This document shows, piece by piece, positions 1-8,516 of a DNA stretch of 27,583 nt. A program made the translations under genes and the position numbers. The DNA lies in contig CAYLYP010000039.1 in the NCBI GenBank assembly GCA_964387795.1, forward strand, positions 1 to 27,583. Direction: 5' to 3'. The stretch comes from CAYLYP01 sp964387795. GTDB lineage: Bacteria; Bacteroidota; Bacteroidia; Bacteroidales; UBA7960. The notes under the pieces were generated by a model, which saw only the letters and a program-made list of their open reading frames with translations, made no database searches and had not been told where the DNA came from. Numbering within the stretch: the stretch's first letter is position 1; each line of letters begins with the position of its first letter.

Positions 1-136
1 CCAAAACAAAGAGGGGCAAAAAGAATAGTGGGAAAAAGAGAAAAAACCTTTTCATAAAATCCTTGTTTAGAAATTGTCTTTCAAAAGTATAAAAAGCAAT
101 TGGAAAAAAAAGCATGTGTTCATGATATTTTTCATA

Positions 137-3100
137 CTACCTGATAAGGTACATCTTTCCAAAACCATGATGGAAATATTTTGAAGCAGAGGTTTCCCTT
201 TGCTCAATCTGTTGTTTGTCAATGCTTGAAACAACGCGGTATAAATACACCCCATTTGCAAGCCGGTCGCCATATTGGTCGGTGCCATCCCATGCATAAG
301 TGGTGATGTTTCTACCAATACGTAATGGCCCCAGCTCATCCATTTCAATTTCTTTTACCACTTTGCCGCTGATGGTAAGGATCTGAATTTTAAAATAATC
401 AGGTAACTGGCTGCCTGTAAGAGTAAACACAAAATGGGTCTTATCCGAAAATGGATTTGGCCAGTTCAGGACTTCAGTAATTGTGGATTTGTTGATGACT
501 TCAAAAGAAATCTCATAATCTATACGTCCCGATTCATTTAAGGATGCATCAGCAGCCTGCACCAATAAGGTGTAAACCCCATCTTCACCAAAATCGGGTT
601 GAAACTCAACTTTACACTGATTGTTATTGACGGTGGCAGGATGAAAAGTCATTACAGTAAAGCCTCCTTTGTTAAAGAATATCCTGTCAAAGTCATTCTG
701 TCCCGGGGCTTTCAGGAATACTTTTATAAGGGAAGTATCATTAAGGGTAAGGAATGGATTTTCATCCTTAAGGTTTATCTGAATAAAAGGTTTGGCAGAT
801 ACCACTTCCCCGTCAAGGATATGAATACCATCAAAGCTCACCTCAAGGACCGGGTTTTTGTTATCCTTCTTAACATAAAAATTAATCTGCCCAAGATTAT
901 TAAAATGGGTTTGTTCAATCTGGTCCTGATTGGGGTTCACTTCCATCCACATTGCATTGTTACCGACAAAATTACGGCTTGACACAACAAGGGTGTCTGT
1001 TAATATATCACCGGCAGGATGGGGCTTTTGCCTTGGATAGTTTAACTTATGGATATTCCTTTGATTATCAACAATCCAATAATCAACCAGAAGGCTATCC
1101 ATATCGTATTCGCTGATATTATGAACCGCTACTGAAAACCTAAGGCTATCACCTTCCTGCAAGGTATCGGCATGGAAAGAAAAATGCTTTGAAGGATCAA
1201 TTGCCGTTTCGGGGATGCCCTCATAAAACACCTGAAGCTTTTTCATCTGTGCCGGTGTTCGCTGTTCATCATCCTGCATAAAAACAATAGTCTTCAGATA
1301 AGGATATTCATTTGCATCTACCCTTCCCTGAAGCGGCACATGAACAGAGTCGGAAGGCATGGCAGAAAATAAGGTATCAGCCTGCCCATTTTTCCTAATT
1401 CCCAGGACACTAAACCAAACGGAGTCCGTATTCAGTGTTTCGAGGCTTTGCTGCGACCAATAGAGGTCTTGCCATTCAGAAGCAGGGCCAATCAATGGTG
1501 AGCTCACATAACCTGTGTTATAATTTGTTTTTATGCTGTCAGCCAACTGTATGATTGAGGTTATGCTTCCCCCGATAACTTCATTGGCTGAACCTATTGG
1601 AGAACCCTTCTTACCAAAAATGATAAATGGCGTATTGTTGATCATTTGCCTGATGTTGGCACTGCCTATGGATTCAAAAGCAGTATATAATTCTTCTTCA
1701 TACTCCTGGGCAAAATGATTTCGATGGCTATAACATAACACATAATAACCCTCAGGCACAATACTAATGAAATTTACTACTTTTTGCCTTGCCTCAGGGC
1801 TTGCAGTAGAAAAATCAAATCCCCCAAAATCGTAAGAATAACAATGTGCATTGCCATACTGACCCTGGTTGTTTCCCTGATTAACACTCATCCAGTATTC
1901 AGCGTTCACCGGATTAAAAACTGCAAGCTTTACACCATTTCCCGTATTGGACAAGCAAGAGAAATAGCTTATGAGGATATTATTTATCCGCATATATTCT
2001 TCTGTCCAAACGATATAAGGATATACCCCTGTTTGGGCGGTAATTGAGTTCACTGTATTCACAAAGTCAAACCTCTGCAAGTCTGGTACATAAGACACAT
2101 AACGATAAGACGAAGATTCAAATTGTTTGAAATGTGCCTGCGCCCAACCTCTTTTTCCGGATATATGTTGAAAGGATGAGCTTCGCCAGTTGTGATTGCC
2201 ATTTTCCTCCGGGACAGGGCTTACCCTCCAGAAATATACCATTGAATCCTGGAGTGCCAAAGAAGGTTGCCAGCTTATTACTCCCCCACCCTGCGTAATA
2301 AAAGTTTCTGTTGGATTGCTGAAATTGGGATCAGTGTCTATTTGCATCACATAAGACCTTGGCTCCAGGAATGGGTCTCCCGTTGAAGCTTTTAAAGTGA
2401 CCTGTGGCCCGGGAACAATTGCAAACTCAGGCGGATAAACCGGGGTTACATTATAAGAACGGACAATAAGTGTATTAACTGCTGTATTATTGATTTCCGA
2501 TAGCTCATCAACCTGGCTTAATGCATCAATACTTACTGAAAAAGTGTTAAGCCCTACCCCTTTTTCAAGGTTAACAGGAATCCGAAAAGTCAGGGTATCT
2601 TTAAACAAGGTGCCTCCAATGCGGGTCTGATACCTGTCAAAACTTCCATCAGGGAATGTATGTGTAAGTTCAATAAATATGGAATCCGGGATTGCTTTCC
2701 CAATATTAAGGGATACCACATGAACGCTAAAAGTATCTGTTTCAGTGGATACATCTTTAGGAGAAAAATAAATGTTTTCCTGAAGCGCAACGTAATCAGG
2801 CTTCATGGGGGCATAAAGCGACATTACGGGATCTCCATGCAAGACAAATAAAAGACATGCATTTTTAATATAAATATTAGGGCTTTGTATTTCCCTGATT
2901 GCTTCTTTAATACATTTCCCAACCGACTGCCCGTAATGGGTGTTGGCAGTATTCTTAAAGAAAGCATTTGAGTATTTATTGATTTCATAAGGGGCCACAG
3001 AGGAAGTAGAGCCAAGATAGCCAATAGTGCCTTTGTTTTCCAATAAGACAAACTCCTCGCTTGAATTCTGTCCGGTATTAAAAATATCACCGGCATAACA

Positions 3101-5137
3101 GGAGTTAGCCACCAGAAAGGGGTATTTCCCATAATTACTATACTCGGAAGGGTTATCGATACTAATATCGAAGCCTATCCCGGCAGCATGGCCAAAGAAA
3201 GTCATCATATAAACCCCGTTATTTATCAGTTGCTTAAGCGAATCGCTTTGATTAATCTGAATGGGTGCTGTAGAACTTTTGAGGAAAGTCCTGACAAACC
3301 CGCCTTTAAGGGTATCTTCAAGGATGCTTTCGTAGCCTGCCAGATAAGCTGCCAGGGTATTTTGTTCAGTAATACTTGAACCGCCCCCAAAGTGCAGGAT
3401 GTTTTTCATCCATTCCTCAGGTTGACTGGCACTCTGTTCATATTGTGCCATTTTATCAAGATACAGGTTCACATCTGAAGGCAATGAAGCACTCAACCTG
3501 CCTGTTGGGATAGCAGGGGTGTATAATTCATCCTCTATTCCTGAAGTAAACAAGATATCAGAAGGAGGGTTCCCAAAAGATGGCACCAGGGTCCTTTTAT
3601 ATACTGCTGTTGCATTTCGATAAAGGTTTGGGGCAATCCCCTTTCCCATCAGGAACAAACCCTTTGGGGCCTGCGAATATGTATTGAGGGTGAAGCGTGC
3701 AAAATTCCTGATCGCCAAAGGATGTTTATTAACCCCATAAGCAAACTGATCATACAGCTCCCCAATATCAGCCACAAGGGATTTGTAGCCCATAGTATTC
3801 CGATAGGAGGCATACTGTTCGGCCTCAGTGAATAGCAACGAATGAGCGATAATAATAAAATCGGAATTGAGGTTTTGGGCAGAGGCATAATTTTTAAACC
3901 TGCCCGGTTCGCTGCCAACACCTCCTACAGGCCTTATGCTGCTAATTGTTTTTACTTTGCTTTCAGCATACAAATAACAATTCTTAAGGCCTCCTGAATT
4001 AGGGACCAAGGCTTTAAAGACTGTATTTTGTTTAACAACAGGAATCTTTCTATTGTTAGTTAAATCCAATATCCATGCAATGTCTGAATCAAGGATATTG
4101 AGATTGTTCATTGCAAGCAATGCTTTTCCCTGTGAGCCATCCTGAACAATCATTCTCAGGCTGCTAATATTATCAAGGGCGAAACTCCTGGGATAAATCA
4201 ATGAAATAAAAGAAACCGTATTTCTGTCAGCCCCGGAACCAAGGTCGTTGATGGATGAAAATATGATAGGCGTTGTTTCGGTGGGGAAACCCGAAGCAGG
4301 GATTTGAAGATCAAATTTTAGCAATTGATAGCCTTCAAAAATAGTATCAATGGTGTGGCCTGAAAACTGAACCCTTACATGATGGTCAAGGGTAAGCGTC
4401 CTGAAATTGGATGCCCCGATAAGGTTAAACCTTAGGCGTGCTGTTCCACCCGAAAGGACACAGTTTGGTGTATTAATATTCTTTGTAATGCTTTGCCCAA
4501 GGTTAAAACCATTGTCAAACCATCCTTCGGTCGGAACATATTCGGGGTCGGTAACACCATACAGATTTGTTTCCCCGGCAAAATACGCGTTTTTATAATT
4601 CTGAAGTGATTCAAAATAAAAATAAGGAAGCGGGGTATAAGGATCAAAATCCACATCTGTCTCCAGGTTGATCCTTTTATTGTTCAATGAGTTGTTCCAG
4701 GTAATAAAATAAGTTGCTGTATCATTAAACAGGCTATAGTTTGGATTGGGATGGTTTTCAGCTCCTTTATAAAGGTTTTCGTCAAGGAGCCCATCGTTGG
4801 CCTTACCATAAAACTCAATGTAATCCCCCGGCAGAAAAGTCCCGCTTTGTTCATTTTGAACAAAAATGGCCTGTTCAACGCCCTGCCTGAATACCTGAAA
4901 ACTCCTCGGGTCGAAAGTTCCCAAAGGGATACCTGCATTGGCCATCACATTATAAGGGATTCGGTAAACCCCTTCCTCCACTACCTGAAGCTTATAATAA
5001 TACTGGGTATGGTTTATCCACTCATTCCCTATGGATTGTGAATAAGCTTGAAAAAAGGGTAAAACCACCAATGCAAAAGCAATGATTAAGCTGTGCTGCA
5101 ATTTTAATAGCCATATCATTAAACGGCCACTTTTCAT
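137..5137 (-). CDS. porU2: PorU2-like C25 (gingipain-fold) cysteine peptidase of the type IX secretion system
   Basis: Encodes 1666 residues with an N-terminal signal peptide (hydrophobic core about 10-30, ending near FFQAYSQ). A C25 peptidase domain spans roughly residues 425-790. The catalytic His lies in FFGHAAG (His650) and the catalytic Cys in VANSCYAGDIF (Cys680), a spacing close to that of gingipains. After it come long beta-sandwich regions, then a C-terminal FlgD-like/sorting-type domain (about 1553-1650) with WPNPF and WDGTDQYG...ANGVYLYRV motifs. PorU is the outer-membrane-associated sortase that removes T9SS signals and attaches cargo to lipopolysaccharide; it is usually about 1100-1300 residues, so the extra length fits the PorU2 group better. 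The start lies 22 bp after the stop of the PorV-family gene, so the two are probably one transcript. Membership of C25 is clear; the PorU2 label and its substrate are inferences. Confidence 0.85.
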   Translation of the reverse strand: MKSGRLMIWLLKLQHSLIIAFALVVLPFFQAYSQSIGNEWINHTQYYYKLQVVEEGVYRIPYNVMANAGIPLGTFDPRSFQVFRQGVEQAIFVQNEQSGTFLPGDYIEFYGKANDGLLDENLYKGAENHPNPNYSLFNDTATYFITWNNSLNNKRINLETDVDFDPYTPLPYFYFESLQNYKNAYFAGETNLYGVTDPEYVPTEGWFDNGFNLGQSITKNINTPNCVLSGGTARLRFNLIGASNFRTLTLDHHVRVQFSGHTIDTIFEGYQLLKFDLQIPASGFPTETTPIIFSSINDLGSGADRNTVSFISLIYPRSFALDNISSLRMIVQDGSQGKALLAMNNLNILDSDIAWILDLTNNRKIPVVKQNTVFKALVPNSGGLKNCYLYAESKVKTISSIRPVGGVGSEPGRFKNYASAQNLNSDFIIIAHSLLFTEAEQYASYRNTMGYKSLVADIGELYDQFAYGVNKHPLAIRNFARFTLNTYSQAPKGLFLMGKGIAPNLYRNATAVYKRTLVPSFGNPPSDILFTSGIEDELYTPAIPTGRLSASLPSDVNLYLDKMAQYEQSASQPEEWMKNILHFGGGSSITEQNTLAAYLAGYESILEDTLKGGFVRTFLKSSTAPIQINQSDSLKQLINNGVYMMTFFGHAAGIGFDISIDNPSEYSNYGKYPFLVANSCYAGDIFNTGQNSSEEFVLLENKGTIGYLGSTSSVAPYEINKYSNAFFKNTANTHYGQSVGKCIKEAIREIQSPNIYIKNACLLFVLHGDPVMSLYAPMKPDYVALQENIYFSPKDVSTETDTFSVHVVSLNIGKAIPDSIFIELTHTFPDGSFDRYQTRIGGTLFKDTLTFRIPVNLEKGVGLNTFSVSIDALSQVDELSEINNTAVNTLIVRSYNVTPVYPPEFAIVPGPQVTLKASTGDPFLEPRSYVMQIDTDPNFSNPTETFITQGGGVISWQPSLALQDSMVYFWRVSPVPEENGNHNWRSSSFQHISGKRGWAQAHFKQFESSSYRYVSYVPDLQRFDFVNTVNSITAQTGVYPYIVWTEEYMRINNILISYFSCLSNTGNGVKLAVFNPVNAEYWMSVNQGNNQGQYGNAHCYSYDFGGFDFSTASPEARQKVVNFISIVPEGYYVLCYSHRNHFAQEYEEELYTAFESIGSANIRQMINNTPFIIFGKKGSPIGSANEVIGGSITSIIQLADSIKTNYNTGYVSSPLIGPASEWQDLYWSQQSLETLNTDSVWFSVLGIRKNGQADTLFSAMPSDSVHVPLQGRVDANEYPYLKTIVFMQDDEQRTPAQMKKLQVFYEGIPETAIDPSKHFSFHADTLQEGDSLRFSVAVHNISEYDMDSLLVDYWIVDNQRNIHKLNYPRQKPHPAGDILTDTLVVSSRNFVGNNAMWMEVNPNQDQIEQTHFNNLGQINFYVKKDNKNPVLEVSFDGIHILDGEVVSAKPFIQINLKDENPFLTLNDTSLIKVFLKAPGQNDFDRIFFNKGGFTVMTFHPATVNNNQCKVEFQPDFGEDGVYTLLVQAADASLNESGRIDYEISFEVINKSTITEVLNWPNPFSDKTHFVFTLTGSQLPDYFKIQILTISGKVVKEIEMDELGPLRIGRNITTYAWDGTDQYGDRLANGVYLYRVVSSIDKQQIEQRETSASKYFHHGFGKMYLIR

Positions 5138-5159
5138 ACCCTCTTTGTTTTGAATCTGT

Positions 5160-6245
5160 TTATTCTTTTCTTTTGATGTTCAGCTTTACTGAAAACACAT
5201 TGGAATACAAGGCCACTGTTTTATCTCCGGCATCAACCAAGGCATAATCTATAGTAAGCATTTTTTTTATGCAAATCCCTATTCCAAAAGCCGGGGAAAA
5301 CATCCTAATGGGATTTCCCAGATCATCTGTTGCCTTTTGGTAATCAGAAAGCCCTCCCCTCAAAAACACAATATTATCATATTGAATTTCAACCCCAAGA
5401 GAAGGGTTCAGGCTAAAAGGCTCACCGGAAAAGAGGACATTTCTTTTGCCATCAGTAGTTATTACAAGGTCAGTAGCAAGTAAAACCGAAAAATCCTTAG
5501 GTAAATCAAAACGATAAGCCCCCCCAATAACAAATGAGGGCATTGTAACTTCTACACTGCTTTCCGGTATCTTGTTCCCAGTCAGCGTAAAAACCTCTTT
5601 CATTTCATCTGTGAGATTGTACTCCCAGGCATTAAAAGTAGTTGTAATATCTTTCCCAACAAATGCAAGCATCAGTTTGTTGTTTTGATATTGCAAGCCG
5701 GCATCGAAGCCAAAGCCCCAGGCATTGGCAAAAGTGCCTGCTGTCCTTCGTATGATCCTGGCATTGACCCCATATCTGAAATGATCGTTAGATTTTATCT
5801 TACGTGCAAAAGAAAAGCAAAATGAATTATCAGAAGCAGAGAAGGAACGGATTTTATCCATATTGATATTCCCCTCGGCATCAATGAGTTCAGAAGTATC
5901 AGGAATATCATCTATGCCAAAGCGGAGATAAGACAATCCCAGTGCAGTATGTTCGTCAGCCTTAAAGGCAAAAGCACCATAATCGTAAGCTGCAAGGCCT
6001 GCCATATATTCCGAATGCATAAAATAAAGCTGGATATTTGAAGGCACAAGCACCAGGCCTGCGGGGTTCCAATAAGAAGAAGTAGCATCATCACTGATGG
6101 CACTCATGGCTTTTCCCATCCCAAAAGCCCTTGCCCCCACCCCAAGGCTCATGAAATCATTGCTGTACTTCACAGGCTGCGCCTGTATCAGCAAGCTTGA
6201 GAATGAGATGAAAATTAACAGAAAAGCTCTTTTCATACTTTTCAA
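5160..6245 (-). CDS. porV2: PorV/PorQ-family outer-membrane beta-barrel protein (PorV2-like)
   Basis: Encodes 361 residues with a signal peptide (MKRAFLLIFISFSSLLIQAQ, either Met1 or Met4 as start). The mature N terminus has the family signature, LGVGARAFGMGKAMSAISDD followed by a WNPAGL block, seen in PorV/PorQ and FadL-like barrels. The rest alternates hydrophobic and polar residues as expected of beta strands and ends in a barrel-like strand. PorV-type proteins are outer-membrane shuttles that bring T9SS cargo to the PorU sortase. It sits directly upstream of the C25 peptidase gene with a 22-bp gap, and this pairing supports a PorU2/PorV2 sorting unit. Family assignment is firm; the role as cargo shuttle for this particular PorU2 is inferred from the pairing. 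No convincing TAnnTTTG promoter is visible in the 205 bp upstream. Confidence 0.85.
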   Translation of the reverse strand: MKSMKRAFLLIFISFSSLLIQAQPVKYSNDFMSLGVGARAFGMGKAMSAISDDATSSYWNPAGLVLVPSNIQLYFMHSEYMAGLAAYDYGAFAFKADEHTALGLSYLRFGIDDIPDTSELIDAEGNINMDKIRSFSASDNSFCFSFARKIKSNDHFRYGVNARIIRRTAGTFANAWGFGFDAGLQYQNNKLMLAFVGKDITTTFNAWEYNLTDEMKEVFTLTGNKIPESSVEVTMPSFVIGGAYRFDLPKDFSVLLATDLVITTDGKRNVLFSGEPFSLNPSLGVEIQYDNIVFLRGGLSDYQKATDDLGNPIRMFSPAFGIGICIKKMLTIDYALVDAGDKTVALYSNVFSVKLNIKRKE

Positions 6246-6390
6246 AAGGTTAAAAGCAATAAGCCATCAATACGCCTTAAAGTTACGTAATTTTATAAAA
6301 CAAACATGTTTGCAAATCAAAGACAAACACCAATATAAAAAATAAATATGGAGTTTTATCCGACCTTTAAATACAATATCATTTATAGAT

Positions 6391-6436
6391 AAAACAATAA
6401 TGCCTTCCCATCTGTAACAAAACAGGGGAAGGTATT
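6391..6436 (-). terminator. Probable intrinsic terminator after the metallopeptidase gene
   Basis: On the minus strand AATACCTTCCC pairs with GGGAAGGCATT (one mismatch), with an inner CTGT/ACAG stem closing a 6-nt loop, followed by a T-rich stretch (ATTGTTTTAT). It begins 15 bp after the stop codon at 6451. The T-tract is interrupted, so strength is uncertain. Confidence 0.55.
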
Positions 6437-6450
6437 ACGGTTTTTATTAA

Positions 6451-8139
6451 TTAGTAAACAAACTGTGCAGCATAATGCTTTGCAGTAAGTTTTTCCCCTG
6501 TGGCTTTTTCAATCATTTCATTCCATTGATAAAGTGCCCCGGGCTTAAATACTTTTTCTAAAAGAAAACTCCCAACAGCTTTTTGATTTACAAAACATTG
6601 CTGGTTAACCTGATCTGTCTTCAGTATTTCAGTTGAAATATAGTGCTGAAGCTGAGAAGCCAATAGTTCGCCCATCAGATAGTTATGATAGTAACAAGGA
6701 GATGTGGCAATGTGTATCTTAGTTGCCCAGTCAGGCATATTCCTGTTTTCAGGTTTTTTAACCATTTGATATTTCTCAACAATGTCCCACCAAAGTTTAT
6801 TCAAATCCTGGTCAGGGTTCTCATACATGCTTTTTTCAAAACGGAACATAACCTGTGACCAACGGCTAAATACCAATTGTTCGAGCCTGAGCGTATTAAA
6901 ACTCTCCTGATAAATACGATCGCGCTCTTCAGCGGATAGGAGGCCCATCTGTTCCATCCAATAAGGATTAGATGACATACGGCCAAAGATCATGGCAATA
7001 GCTTCGGTTGTAAAAATATGGGCAGGGGTTTTCAATGTATAAGGAAGCCCTTCGCCAAGGTACCTGTCATAAACAGCATGGCCAAACTCATGCAGGTTGG
7101 TATTCATCCAGTATGCGTTGGGCCTTACATTACATAGCACCCTAACATCTTTCTTGCGGTCGATATTGATACAAAAAGCATGTTGGTTTTTACCCGGCTT
7201 TTCAAACATATCACTATTGGCTAATATTTCATCAATAGGCAATCCAAGACCTTCATAATACAACCTTGTTAGTTCATTTAAATCCTTGCCTGCATAATAA
7301 GCATCCAGATTTACATTATAGATTGCAGGGGCTTCCTGAAAAAACCTATTCTGATAATGCCAGGGCATCAACTCCCCAACAGGCACACCAACACGTACAG
7401 ACAAAAAGCTGTCTACCTCTGCTTTCAATCCGGCATAGGTATCCCGGGTAAGCGAATCCAGCTCATCAAACAACATTGCTACCTCTTCTGGATCCTGATC
7501 TGAAAGCATTAACGACATCTGATGATAATTGTCATAACCCATGCTACGGGCTGCCTCATTACGCATCTTTACAAGTTTAATCACATCTTCTGCTACCAAA
7601 GGCCCAATCTTCTTGCTTTCTGTCCAGGCTTGTTCCAACACCTTGTTATCCTTCGATGTCCTTAATAGCTCATCTACATCATTGTCCCCAACTTCTTTCC
7701 CATCAAGAACAACCCTGAAGGTAGAAAAACGGTTTTCGATACTGGTACTTAATTGAATCAAAGCTTCCAAAACCTTTTCATCCATCTGGTTGCCCTGATA
7801 CAGGTTGTACAAAACATCCATTTGCCTTTTTAATACCGTATCGTTAACAAGCCCTGATTCCTTTATCTTTTTTATTTTAGCAAAGGATTCTTTGTTTGCA
7901 TAAATCTTACTCTCCTGCAAACTCAATGTGGCATATTTTTGATAATCCTCTTCCTTGCCTGATAAGGCAGCACTATAATATGCCCTGGCTGATTCTGCCG
8001 ACAAATCTACAACTGCAGCTTCATGTGAGGCTATGAAATCTCTTAAATCCTGCTCCATCTTTTCTTTTTTATTGTTACACGAAGTAAAAAAAACGGTGAT
8101 GACCACCAAAAGCGTTAGTTTTTTAATAATGATTGACAT
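6451..8139 (-). CDS. M2/M3-like zinc metallopeptidase, lipoprotein
   Basis: Encodes 562 residues. The N terminus is a lipoprotein signal (hydrophobic LTLLVVITVFFTSC, lipid-attachment Cys21), so the protein is probably anchored in the periplasm or outer membrane. The zinc-binding motif HEFGH is at residues 350-354 (His350, Glu351, His354), and the third ligand is probably Glu379 in FTTEAIAMIFG, the gluzincin pattern of ACE-type M2 dipeptidyl carboxypeptidases and M3 oligopeptidases. Length and the mostly helical composition fit the M2 family (about 550-600 residues per domain). It likely degrades exported or imported peptides. It appears to be a single-gene unit, with a 377-bp gap upstream and a terminator downstream. 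The catalytic class is clear; the choice between M2 and M3 families, and the substrate, are less certain. Confidence 0.85.
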   Translation of the reverse strand: MSIIIKKLTLLVVITVFFTSCNNKKEKMEQDLRDFIASHEAAVVDLSAESARAYYSAALSGKEEDYQKYATLSLQESKIYANKESFAKIKKIKESGLVNDTVLKRQMDVLYNLYQGNQMDEKVLEALIQLSTSIENRFSTFRVVLDGKEVGDNDVDELLRTSKDNKVLEQAWTESKKIGPLVAEDVIKLVKMRNEAARSMGYDNYHQMSLMLSDQDPEEVAMLFDELDSLTRDTYAGLKAEVDSFLSVRVGVPVGELMPWHYQNRFFQEAPAIYNVNLDAYYAGKDLNELTRLYYEGLGLPIDEILANSDMFEKPGKNQHAFCINIDRKKDVRVLCNVRPNAYWMNTNLHEFGHAVYDRYLGEGLPYTLKTPAHIFTTEAIAMIFGRMSSNPYWMEQMGLLSAEERDRIYQESFNTLRLEQLVFSRWSQVMFRFEKSMYENPDQDLNKLWWDIVEKYQMVKKPENRNMPDWATKIHIATSPCYYHNYLMGELLASQLQHYISTEILKTDQVNQQCFVNQKAVGSFLLEKVFKPGALYQWNEMIEKATGEKLTAKHYAAQFVY

Positions 8140-8465
8140 GTGATTTTAATTTGATTGAAAACTCTTGTGTCTTTAACCCCAAATAACCAATTGATCTTCT
8201 CTTTATTCAATAACAACTATTCGTCTTAAAGGGGAATTCAATCAGCATTGTTCTTCAAAATTATAAAAAATCATGCTTCAAGCTTAATTTATCAATAAAT
8301 ATCTTTGATTGGCCATGGCAATTATTTCATCATGGTTTCAAACAGACAACAAGAAAAAACACCGATAACATCAAAAACAAAACATATATTTGATGGGTGT
8401 AATACAGTATTTCCAATCCCTGATTTTGTAAAATCCAATTATTTTACCAGATAGAATAAAGGCAT
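8140..8465. other. Non-coding stretch upstream of the metallopeptidase gene
   Basis: No supportable gene. A possible -7 element for the minus strand (TAATTTTG, 8256-8263) lies about 115 bp upstream of the metallopeptidase start, but no TTTG is found at the usual -33 distance, so it is weak. The remainder is AT-rich sequence without clear structure. Confidence 0.4.
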
Positions 8466-8501
8466 AAAAAAAAGCGGATTGAAAACAATCCGCTTTTTTT
8501 T
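8466..8501 (-). terminator. Strong intrinsic terminator of ppiD (symmetrical)
   Basis: AAGCGGATTG and CAATCCGCTT form a perfect 10-bp stem with an AAAA loop (TTTT on the minus strand). It is flanked by an A-run on one side and eight T on the other, so it would work in both directions. It lies 16 bp after the ppiD stop codon. Confidence 0.9.
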
Positions 8502-8516
8502 ATAGGCTTTAAGCTA

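Noticed and set aside
599..982. Plus-strand open frame of 127 codons inside the C25 peptidase gene
   Set aside because: Antisense shadow of a well-supported coding region; no domain, signal or ribosome-binding site.
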